The notes beneath the pieces are model-generated. The model saw nothing but the letters and a program-made list of their open reading frames with translations. It did no database searches and was not told where the DNA came from. A program made the position numbers and the translations under genes. 28,381 bases of DNA from JBOHUC01 sp050733935 (GTDB lineage: Bacteria > Eisenbacteria > RBG-16-71-46 > DASYSL01), in the NCBI GenBank assembly GCA_050733935.1, contig JBOHUC010000140.1, positions 1 through 28,381 of the forward strand, in the 5' to 3' direction. Of the stretch, positions 21,905-28,381 are shown piece by piece; within the stretch, counting starts at the first letter, position 1; each line of letters starts with the position of its first letter.

Positions 21905-24084
21905 GTGAATCCAGCACGGCGACCTGCCCGGTCACGGGGAAGAGTCATGGCCGCGGCACGTCGAACCGCGAGTGGTGGCCGAACCAACTGTCAATCGACC
22001 TCCTTCACTACCACTCCAGGAAGTCGAACCCGATGGGTAAGGACTTCAACTATGCGAAGGAGTTCAAGAGCCTCGACCTCGCCGCGGTGAAAAAGGACCT
22101 CGCGGCTGTGATGACCAACTCGCAGCCCTGGTGGCCCGCGGACTTCGGCCACTACGGTCCGCTCATGATCCGACTGGCATGGCACAGCGCCGGCACGTAC
22201 CGCATCGCGGACGGCCGCGGCGGCGGCGGCCGCGGACAGCAACGCTTCGCGCCGCTCAACAGCTGGCCGGACAACGTCGGGCTCGACAAGGGGCGACGGC
22301 TCCTCTGGCCGGTCAAGCAGAAGTACGGCCAGAAGATCTCGTGGGCCGACCTCATGATCCTCGCGGGGAACGTCGCCCTCGAAACCATGGGCTTCAAGAC
22401 GTTTGGCTTCGCCGGCGGACGCGAAGACGTGTGGGAACCGGATCACGACGTGCACTGGGGCATCGAGACGGAGTGGCTCGCCGAGAGACGCTATTCGGGG
22501 GAGCGCGAGCTCGCGCTTCCCTTCGCGGCGGTGCAGATGGGCCTCATCTACGTGAACCCGGAGGGGCCGAACGGGAACCCCGATTTCATCGCCGCGGCAC
22601 GCGACATCCGCGAGACGTTCTCCCGCATGGCGATGAACGACGAGGAGACCGTGGCGCTCATTGCGGGCGGACATACGTTCGGCAAGACTCATGGCGCCGC
22701 GCCGACGTCGCACGTTGGTCCGAATCCGGAGGCGGACGACATCGTGGCCCAGGGCTTCGGCTGGCGGAGCAGCCACGGCAAGGGTCACAGCGCCGACACG
22801 ATCACGAGCGGGCTCGAGGTCACCTGGACCACCACCCCGACGAAGTGGAGCAACAACTTCTTCCAGAACCTGTTCGGCTACGAGTGGGAGCTCACGAAGA
22901 GCCCGGCGGGCGCGAACCAGTGGGTGGCCAAGAATGCGACCGCGACGATCCCGGACGCGCACGATCCGTCGAAGAAGCACCTCCCCACGATGCTGACGAC
23001 CGACCTCTCGCTGCGCTTCGATCCGGTCTACGAGAAGATCTCGCGGCGGTTCATGGCACATCCGGACGAGTTCGCAGACGCGTTTGCCCGCGCGTGGTTC
23101 AAGCTGACGCATCGCGACATGGGTCCGCGCGCGCGTTATCTGGGCCCGGAAGTCCCGGCCGAAGAACTCATCTGGCAGGATCCGATCCCCACGGTCGATC
23201 ACGCTTTGATCGACCAGAAGGACATTGCCGCGCTCAAGAGCACGATCCTCGCATCGGGGCTCACGGTCTCGCAGCTCGTCTCGACCGCGTGGGCGTCGGC
23301 TTCGACATTCCGCGGCTCGGACAGGCGCGGCGGGGCGAACGGGGCACGCATCCGGCTCGCGCCGCAGAGGGACTGGGAGGCCAACCAGCCCGCGCAGCTC
23401 GCCAAGGTGCTCAAGACCCTCGAAGGCATTCAGAAGGACTTCAACCAGGCGCAGACGGGAGGCAAGAAGGTGTCCCTCGCCGATCTGATCGTGCTCGCGG
23501 GCTGCGCCGGTGTCGAGCAGGCGGCCAAGAACGGCGGCCACACGGTGATGGTTCCGTTCACCCCGGGACGCATGGACGCCTCGGCGGAGCAGACCGATGG
23601 ACCTTCGTTCGCCGTGCTCGAACCGTTCGCGGACGGCTTCCGCAATTACCAGAAAGCCAAACACACGGTCTCACCCGAGGCGATGCTGATCGACAAGGCG
23701 CAGCTCCTGACATTGACCGCGCCGGAGATGACGGTGCTCATCGGCGGCATGCGCGCGCTGAACGCGAACGTCGGGCAAACCCAACACGGCGTCTTCACGA
23801 AGCGCCCCGAAGCGCTGACCAACGACTTCTTCGTGAACCTGCTCGACATGGGCACGGAGTGGAGGGCGGTCACGCAGGATGCGGACCTGTTCCAAGGCCT
23901 CGATCGCCAGACGGGGGCGAAGAAGTGGACCGCCACGCGCGTCGATCTTGTCTTCGGATCGAACTCGCAGCTCCGCGCGCTGGCCGAAGTGTACGGCAGC
24001 GCAGACGCGGAGAAGAAGTTCGTGGACGAATTCGTCGCGGTCTGGTCCAGGGTGATGAATCTCGATCGCTTCGATCTCAACTAG
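21901..24084 (+). CDS. katG: Catalase-peroxidase KatG
   Basis: A bifunctional heme enzyme that removes H2O2 as catalase and has broad peroxidase activity. It has 727 residues, the usual size. The distal site RLAWHSAGTYR gives Arg91, Trp94 and His95. Tyr217 (LIYVNPEGPNG) and Met243 (FSRMAMND) complete the Met-Tyr-Trp crosslink needed for catalase activity, and the proximal heme ligand is His258 in AGGHTFGKTHGA. The C-terminal half is the normal duplicated, heme-free domain. The ATG lies in the perR stop (ATGA). The location after a peroxide sensor and a Fur-type operator indicates peroxide induction. All key residues are present and I see no frameshift. No signal peptide is evident, so it should be cytoplasmic. 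Confidence 0.98.
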   Translation: MSESSTATCPVTGKSHGRGTSNREWWPNQLSIDLLHYHSRKSNPMGKDFNYAKEFKSLDLAAVKKDLAAVMTNSQPWWPADFGHYGPLMIRLAWHSAGTYRIADGRGGGGRGQQRFAPLNSWPDNVGLDKGRRLLWPVKQKYGQKISWADLMILAGNVALETMGFKTFGFAGGREDVWEPDHDVHWGIETEWLAERRYSGERELALPFAAVQMGLIYVNPEGPNGNPDFIAAARDIRETFSRMAMNDEETVALIAGGHTFGKTHGAAPTSHVGPNPEADDIVAQGFGWRSSHGKGHSADTITSGLEVTWTTTPTKWSNNFFQNLFGYEWELTKSPAGANQWVAKNATATIPDAHDPSKKHLPTMLTTDLSLRFDPVYEKISRRFMAHPDEFADAFARAWFKLTHRDMGPRARYLGPEVPAEELIWQDPIPTVDHALIDQKDIAALKSTILASGLTVSQLVSTAWASASTFRGSDRRGGANGARIRLAPQRDWEANQPAQLAKVLKTLEGIQKDFNQAQTGGKKVSLADLIVLAGCAGVEQAAKNGGHTVMVPFTPGRMDASAEQTDGPSFAVLEPFADGFRNYQKAKHTVSPEAMLIDKAQLLTLTAPEMTVLIGGMRALNANVGQTQHGVFTKRPEALTNDFFVNLLDMGTEWRAVTQDADLFQGLDRQTGAKKWTATRVDLVFGSNSQLRALAEVYGSADAEKKFVDEFVAVWSRVMNLDRFDLN

Positions 24085-24143
24085 GATCGCAACTCTCTCG
24101 GCTGGAGCTCGCTTCTCGCATCCTGCTCTTTTCATCGCCGCGG

Positions 24144-24175
24144 TCGTGGCCGCCCTGTCGAACGGGGCACCACGA
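24144..24175. terminator. Hairpin between convergent katG and histidine kinase genes
   Basis: TCGTGG (24144-24149) pairs with CCACGA (24170-24175), and inside it GCCC (24152-24155) pairs with GGGC (24165-24168). It lies in the 153-bp gap between two convergent genes, a usual place for a shared terminator. No clear T-run is present on either side. Confidence 0.4.
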
Positions 24176-24237
24176 TTCGCGGCAGCTTCAGCCAGCTTTC
24201 CTATCGGGGATGAGATCGAAGCGGAGCGCGTCCGCGG

Positions 24238-25563
24238 CTAGGCCGCCGGCAAGAGGAGCCGGAACGTCGAGCCCTCGCCGATCGCGCTCTGTGCGCTCAA
24301 CCGGCAGCCCATCCGCTCCGCAAGCTCGTGGGCGAACGCGAGCCCCACGCCCAGACCGCCGACTGTGCGCGTCGCGGAGCCGTCCACCTGTTCGAAGGAT
24401 CGGAACAAAGAGTCCATCCGGTCGGCGGGAATGCCGGGACCGTCGTCGACGATCTCGATTTGCACCCACGTTTGGCCCTCGACCTCGATTCGGGCCGTTC
24501 GCAGATCAATGCGGGCGCCGCGGGGATTGAACTTGATCGCATTGTCGATCAGCTCGTTCACGATCTGGAGGAGGCGCGCTCGATCGAAGCGCGCGTGCAG
24601 TCGATCGTCCCCGCGCCGGTACGACAGCTCCCGGAGTCCCGCCGTCACACCGGGCAGGCGCTCCTGCACACACGCCGAGAGCACACTGCCGGCGTCCTCG
24701 GTGACGATGTGGAAGTTGAGCCGCGCGTTTCGGAGCTCCGAGAAACGCAGGAGGTTCTCGATCATGCCGTTCAGCTTCTTCGACTGCAGGAGCGAACCGT
24801 CGAGGAGCTCCTGGATCTTCGCGTCCCCGACGCCCTGGCTCAGCGCACATTCCAGGGTCGCGATCACGACCGCGAGCGGCGTCCTGAGCTCGTGATTCAC
24901 GTTGTTCAGGAACTCGGTCTTGAGCCGGTCGAGCTCGCTCAAGTATTCGTTGGTCGCGCGCAGGCGCCGATTCGTCTCGCGCGCGCGATTGTAGAGCCGG
25001 ACGTTCTCGAACGAGACCCCCACGATGCCGAGCGCCGCTTCGAGAACTTCGAGATCGGCCTGGCCGTAAGCGGAGCCGTCCACCCGCGGACCGAGCGCGA
25101 GCCAGCCGAGGAATTCCCCGCGCGCATGCAGCGGGGCGAACAGCGCGAGCTCGGCCTGTCGCGCGAGATCGAACTCGATGGCCCCGAGATCCTGACGCAA
25201 AGCCCAGGACAGGATAGGAGCCGGCTTCGAGCGGAAGCGCGCAAGCAGTGCCGGAGCGCACGCCGATCCGATCGCTTCGATGACCGGGCGATGGAACCCG
25301 TGGCAACGCACGAGCACGGGACGCGTCTCGGCCTCGTCGTCGGGCAGGAGCCACAGGGCGGAACGCGCCGCGCCGAGCTGCCCCATGAGATTGAAGAGGA
25401 GGAGATCGGACGTCTCGTAGACGTCCATCGCCACCGTCAGCTCGCGCGCGAGCTCGAGCAGCGATTGCAGCGCGTGCTCGCGACGGCCCGATCCCGCGGG
25501 CTCGGGCACCGCGCCGTCCGGCGTCGCGCCTTCCGGCGATTCGTCCCGGAGCGGCTCGCTCAA
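24238..25563 (-). CDS. GAF-domain sensor histidine kinase
   Basis: A 441-residue soluble histidine kinase. After an acidic, Pro-rich N-terminus, a GAF-like sensor domain covers about 30-190 (LFNLMGQLGAARSALWLLPD, FAPLHARGEFLGWLALGPR). A short coiled region (NRRLRATNEYLSELDRLKTE) leads to the HisKA domain with His224 in NVNHELRTPL. The ATP-binding part shows the N box NELIDNAIKF (336-345), G1 DDGPGIP (373-379), F box FRSFEQ and G2 GGLGVGL (402-408). No membrane segment, so the signal is intracellular. TTG at 25563 is the start, overlapping the STAS stop as TTGA. No response regulator is adjacent; its partner must be elsewhere. Being the last gene of the partner-switch operon, it may feed the same output. 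Confidence 0.93.
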   Translation of the reverse strand: MSEPLRDESPEGATPDGAVPEPAGSGRREHALQSLLELARELTVAMDVYETSDLLLFNLMGQLGAARSALWLLPDDEAETRPVLVRCHGFHRPVIEAIGSACAPALLARFRSKPAPILSWALRQDLGAIEFDLARQAELALFAPLHARGEFLGWLALGPRVDGSAYGQADLEVLEAALGIVGVSFENVRLYNRARETNRRLRATNEYLSELDRLKTEFLNNVNHELRTPLAVVIATLECALSQGVGDAKIQELLDGSLLQSKKLNGMIENLLRFSELRNARLNFHIVTEDAGSVLSACVQERLPGVTAGLRELSYRRGDDRLHARFDRARLLQIVNELIDNAIKFNPRGARIDLRTARIEVEGQTWVQIEIVDDGPGIPADRMDSLFRSFEQVDGSATRTVGGLGVGLAFAHELAERMGCRLSAQSAIGEGSTFRLLLPAA

Positions 25564-25913
25564 GCGGCCTCCAGAGCGGAGCTCGCATCGGCTTCCGTCG
25601 CGTCGATCGAGAGGAACTGGTCGAGATTGAGCAGTCGAATGACGGAGTCGACCGCCGGCGAGACTTCCGCCAGGCGAACCCGCCAGCGCGACTGCCGATA
25701 CTCTTCGACCAGTGCCAGGAGCGCTCCAACGCCGCTCGAGGCAATGAACGAGACACCGGACAGATTGAGCACCAGGTGTTTGTTCTGCCGCCTCGCGTCG
25801 GCGCAGCAGCCGGCGAGCAGCGCCGCGCCGCGCGCATCGAGCCGGCCGCGCACTCGCAGGACGACCAGGTTGGGGCCGGCCGCTACCGTTTCGATCTCGA
25901 CCTGGGCGTTCAT
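25560..25913 (-). CDS. STAS-domain anti-sigma factor antagonist (SpoIIAA/RsbV-like)
   Basis: A 117-residue protein consisting of one STAS domain. The strand-helix pattern is clear (NLVVLRVRGRLDARGAALLA, KHLVLNLSGVSFIASSGVGA). The phospho-site helix reads SFIASSGVGALL; Ser59 or Ser60 is at the position phosphorylated in SpoIIAA and RsbV, but the usual Asp before it (DSSG) is Ala here. In such systems the unphosphorylated antagonist frees a sigma factor or other target and the phosphorylated form is inactive. It overlaps both neighbours by four bases, the phosphatase/kinase protein upstream and the histidine kinase downstream. A cognate sigma factor is not in the window. Confidence 0.93.
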   Translation of the reverse strand: MNAQVEIETVAAGPNLVVLRVRGRLDARGAALLAGCCADARRQNKHLVLNLSGVSFIASSGVGALLALVEEYRQSRWRVRLAEVSPAVDSVIRLLNLDQFLSIDATEADASSALEAA

Positions 25914-27991
25914 GCGGCGATCTCCTCCTTGGACGATTCCTGTCCGGGAAACCCGATCACGAGCACGGTGATGTTGCCGCGCGGCGTCGCCGGCTGGTAG
26001 GAAACGCGGGCGGCGGCGCGATGGATGATCTCGAGCCCGAGGCCGCGCCCGCGGGCGCGCACGGCGGGATCCTCGAAGTTGGGGGTGCGCCGGGCGAATG
26101 GGCGATACGGACGGCCGTCATCGCGGATGACGAACCATCCCTCGCCGCCTGCGGGCGATCCGGGATTCCACCAGACCTCGATCCGGCCTCGTCCGTCCTC
26201 GTCGTAACCGTGCTCGATGATGTTCGCGCACGCTTCGTAGAGCGCGAGCCGCGCGACCTCGAGCCGATCCGCGGACAGGCTCGCGATTCCCGGCAGCGCG
26301 CGCATCCACCCGTCGAGCACGCCAAGGCGGTCGAGCCGCGCCGAGAGCTCGAGGCCGTGGCCGAGCCGCTCGGCCTGCGAGAGCCGCTCGATCGCCAGGC
26401 GCAACTCGGTCTCGTCCGCCGTCTCCGCGTTCGCGGATCGCACGAAGGCCGGCGCATGCGGATCGCACGTGACGACGAGCAGCGTCTCGTCGTCGGCCGG
26501 CGTCGCATCCCCCGACCATGCGCGAATCCCGCGCTCCAGGGCCGCGAGCACCGCCTCGCCCCCCGACGTCGCGTGCTGGCGCACGGATTCCTCGATGCGC
26601 TCGAGACCGAACTGCTCACCGTGACCGTTCTCGAACGCTTCGGAGTATCCGTCCGTGAACTGCAGGAAGACGTCGCCGGGCGCGAGTTGCACGGTTTCGT
26701 CCCTGAGGGTCGCTCGAATGGCGCCTCCGCGAATCGCGCCGATCGGAATGCCGCGCGAGGTCCGCGTCTCCACCCGCCCCGTCGCGCGCCGCCACAGCAC
26801 GAGCGGATTGTGACCCGCCGAGGCGAACGTGAGCCGGCCCGAAGCCGGATCGAGCACGCCGTACCACATGGTCACGAACACGCCGGGACGGAGTGTCTCC
26901 GAAAGCCGCTCGTCCAGGGCGCCGAGCAGGGCCGCGGGGGAAGAGTGCACGGTACGGAGCGTGCGCAGGAGGGCGGAGAGCATGCTCATGACGAGGCAGC
27001 CGGCGAGCCCCTTCCCCGCGACGTCGGCCACCGCGAGCCCGACGCACCCGTTGGGAAGCGCGAGCACGTCCCAGTAGTCCCCTCCGACCTCCGCCGCGGC
27101 ACGCTGATCGCCGCGGATGTCGAACGGGCCGGCCGTCCGCTCGCGTGACGGGAGGAGCGAGCGCTGGATGTCGCGCGCGAGCTCGATCTCGTGCGTCAGG
27201 CGCTCGCGCTCGAGCATCTCGGCCTGCGCGCGTTTGAGCGCCGAGGCCATGTCGTTCACGGTCTCGGCCAGGAGCGCGAGCTCGGTGCGATCGCCGACGC
27301 GAAGCGGTGTGTCGAGATCTCCGCGTCCGATGCGTTCGAGCCCCGCCCGGAGTGCGCCGATCGGACGCAGAAGTTGCGACATGAGAAAGAACGCCGCCCC
27401 CGCCGCGACGAGCATCCACACGCCAAGGAGCAGGGCCTGCTGCCGGCGCGTCGATTGCACGACCGCGTCGATGTGCTTGAGCGGGAGCCCGACGTACACG
27501 GCGCCGATCACCTGTCCGTTCGCGTGGAGCACGGGCGAGCGCGCAACGAGAAGTCCGCCCGCCGGCCTGAGGAACTCGGCGCGCGATTGCGGCGCAAGCT
27601 CCGTCGTGGCCCCGAGCCCCGCGGGCGGCACGAACGACGTTCCCAAAGCACGCGCATCGGAGTGGCCCTGGATCCGATTGTCGTGGTCGACCACGACAGC
27701 GAGCTCGAGCTCCGGCTCCTGGCCTCTCATCTCCTTGATGAGCGGGTGCAGCACGAGCTCGGGGTAGTCGCCGAGCAGCGCGCTCGTGCTCGACCCGGCC
27801 AGGTTTCGCGCCTGGAGCTCGAGCCGCCGCTCGATCTCCTGCTTGAGCGCCCGGTGCGCGTTGCGCTCGGAAACCGCCCCCATCGCGAAGACCGCACCGG
27901 CCGTCAAGAGAACCGCGAGCGCGCTTGCGACCCAGCGAATGCTGATCCAGCGCGCGCGCCGCCGGGGCGCGCCGAGCGGGGCTTCGGTCAT
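25910..27991 (-). CDS. Membrane HAMP-SpoIIE phosphatase with fused RsbW-like kinase domain
   Basis: A 693-residue signalling protein. The order is: TM1 about 20-40; a periplasmic sensor about 41-185 (VLHPLIKEMRGQEPELELAV, LHANGQVIGAVYVGLPLKHI); TM2 about 186-206; HAMP about 207-260 (LLRPIGALRAGLERIGRGDL); PP2C/SpoIIE phosphatase about 265-510 with metal-binding GGDYWD (303-308), ADVAGKG (322-328), TDGYSEA (446-452) and ADDET (499-503); then a GHKL/HATPase_c_2 domain about 560-685 with EACANIIEHGY (586-596), IRDDGRPY and GRGLGLEI (648-655). Opposing phosphatase and kinase activities thus sit in one chain. ATG at 27991 overlaps the upstream TPR stop, and its own stop overlaps the STAS start (ATGA each). 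Motifs are strong. That both activities act on the STAS protein is inferred. Confidence 0.94.
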   Translation of the reverse strand: MTEAPLGAPRRRARWISIRWVASALAVLLTAGAVFAMGAVSERNAHRALKQEIERRLELQARNLAGSSTSALLGDYPELVLHPLIKEMRGQEPELELAVVVDHDNRIQGHSDARALGTSFVPPAGLGATTELAPQSRAEFLRPAGGLLVARSPVLHANGQVIGAVYVGLPLKHIDAVVQSTRRQQALLLGVWMLVAAGAAFFLMSQLLRPIGALRAGLERIGRGDLDTPLRVGDRTELALLAETVNDMASALKRAQAEMLERERLTHEIELARDIQRSLLPSRERTAGPFDIRGDQRAAAEVGGDYWDVLALPNGCVGLAVADVAGKGLAGCLVMSMLSALLRTLRTVHSSPAALLGALDERLSETLRPGVFVTMWYGVLDPASGRLTFASAGHNPLVLWRRATGRVETRTSRGIPIGAIRGGAIRATLRDETVQLAPGDVFLQFTDGYSEAFENGHGEQFGLERIEESVRQHATSGGEAVLAALERGIRAWSGDATPADDETLLVVTCDPHAPAFVRSANAETADETELRLAIERLSQAERLGHGLELSARLDRLGVLDGWMRALPGIASLSADRLEVARLALYEACANIIEHGYDEDGRGRIEVWWNPGSPAGGEGWFVIRDDGRPYRPFARRTPNFEDPAVRARGRGLGLEIIHRAAARVSYQPATPRGNITVLVIGFPGQESSKEEIAA

Positions 27992-28381
27992 GGCGTGCTC
28001 CCGAGGATCTCGCGGCTCTTCGCCCGTTGCTGCTCCGCGCGCTCGAGGTAGCCACGCGCGCGGGCATCGTTGGGATCGATTCGGAGCACGCGCTCCCACT
28101 GCTGGATCGCCTCGTTCAGGCGCCCGACCGCGAACGCCTCGAGCCCGCGCGCGAGATACTCGCGTTTGAGATTCGCCGCCACTTCCCGATAGTCGGGACG
28201 CGCGGACCAGACGAGCTCCCAGTAGCGGAGAGCGTCGTCCGTGCGGCCCGAGCGAAGCGACGCGAGCCCGCGACGATACAGATCCTCGGCCTCGCGATCG
28301 GAGATCACGGCGCGCGCGGGCGCGGCGGAGGCAGCCGGGGCTTTCGCCTGCGACGGGGCGCGGGACGGAGCGGTCGCCGCC
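27988..28381 (-). CDS. TPR protein, N-terminal part outside window
   Basis: The 3' part of a TPR gene, open to the window edge; about 130 residues are visible. The first 24 visible residues are an Ala/Pro-rich linker. Then come TPR-like units: EAEDLYRRGLASLRSGRTDD, LRYWELVWSARPDYREVAAN, LARGLEAFAVGRLNEAIQQW and ERVLRIDPNDARARGYLERA. No ATG is inside the visible frame (the GTG at 28308 is unlikely to be the start because the linker continues upstream). The stop overlaps the phosphatase start as ATGA. It may be a periplasmic or scaffold component of the signalling operon. Confidence 0.8.
   Translation of the reverse strand, partial: AATAPSRAPSQAKAPAASAAPARAVISDREAEDLYRRGLASLRSGRTDDALRYWELVWSARPDYREVAANLKREYLARGLEAFAVGRLNEAIQQWERVLRIDPNDARARGYLERAEQQRAKSREILGSTP

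Noticed and set aside
21991..23664. 557-residue open frame opposite katG
   Set aside because: The plus-strand KatG has every catalytic residue; the antisense frame has none.
1..28381. tRNA, rRNA, transposase or attachment site
   Set aside because: Looked for by eye on both strands; no cloverleaf-like sequence, transposase motif or flanking direct repeats were seen.

Overview
The window is a gene-dense piece of a high-GC bacterial chromosome (hand counts of sampled lines run from the high 60s to low 70s percent GC) with frequent GTG and TTG starts and many 4-nt stop/start overlaps. Several features suggest a member of the FCB side of the tree, such as Candidatus Eisenbacteria, Gemmatimonadota or a relative: a 991-residue FG-GAP/VCBS protein with a C-terminal FlgD/T9SS-like sorting domain, paired thioredoxin-TPR proteins, a PknB-type kinase fused to a STAND ATPase, and large periplasmic TPR proteins. 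This placement is inference; no rRNA or other marker is present. I see no tRNA, rRNA, CRISPR array, prophage or insertion sequence.

Layout. From 1 to 8452 every gene is on the minus strand. In transcription order these are an SRPBCC protein, a small beta-rich protein, a periplasmic thioredoxin-TPR protein, cysteine dioxygenase, a Phd/YefM-RelE-type toxin-antitoxin pair, an elongation factor P homologue, an ECF sigma factor with an overlapping membrane anti-sigma candidate, a second thioredoxin-TPR protein, and an MFS exporter that runs off the left edge. From 8692 to 13109 the plus strand carries a small basic protein coupled to a MATE exporter, a DUF1207-type outer-membrane protein, queE, queD and a coupled signal-anchored unknown of lower GC. 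Back on the minus strand come a large TPR protein and the FG-GAP surface protein (13150-17893). Divergent from these, on the plus strand, is a 994-residue kinase-STAND-TPR regulator, followed by a perR-katG peroxide-defence operon (21350-24084). The right end (24238-28381, minus) is a four-gene coupled signalling operon: TPR protein, HAMP/SpoIIE phosphatase with a fused RsbW-like kinase domain, STAS antagonist, and GAF-histidine kinase.

How the genes work together. The themes are envelope and redox homeostasis (two periplasmic thioredoxin-fold proteins, cysteine dioxygenase, PerR/KatG), queuosine precursor synthesis (QueE and QueD), drug-type efflux (MFS, MATE) and dense signal transduction (ECF/anti-sigma, Ser/Thr kinase, partner switch, histidine kinase). 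The two clearest regulatory sites are a 50-bp near-palindrome carrying six GTAC cores upstream of the antitoxin (5212-5261), and a Fur-family inverted repeat overlapping the -10 of a sigma70-like promoter in front of perR-katG (21287-21334).

The most interesting points are the TGTACA-type operator array, an EF-P whose tip residue is Asn rather than Lys or Arg, the phosphatase-kinase fusion in the partner-switch operon, and an anti-sigma candidate with a repeated extracytoplasmic domain and no zinc-finger motif. I found no convincing wholly new defence or mobile system.
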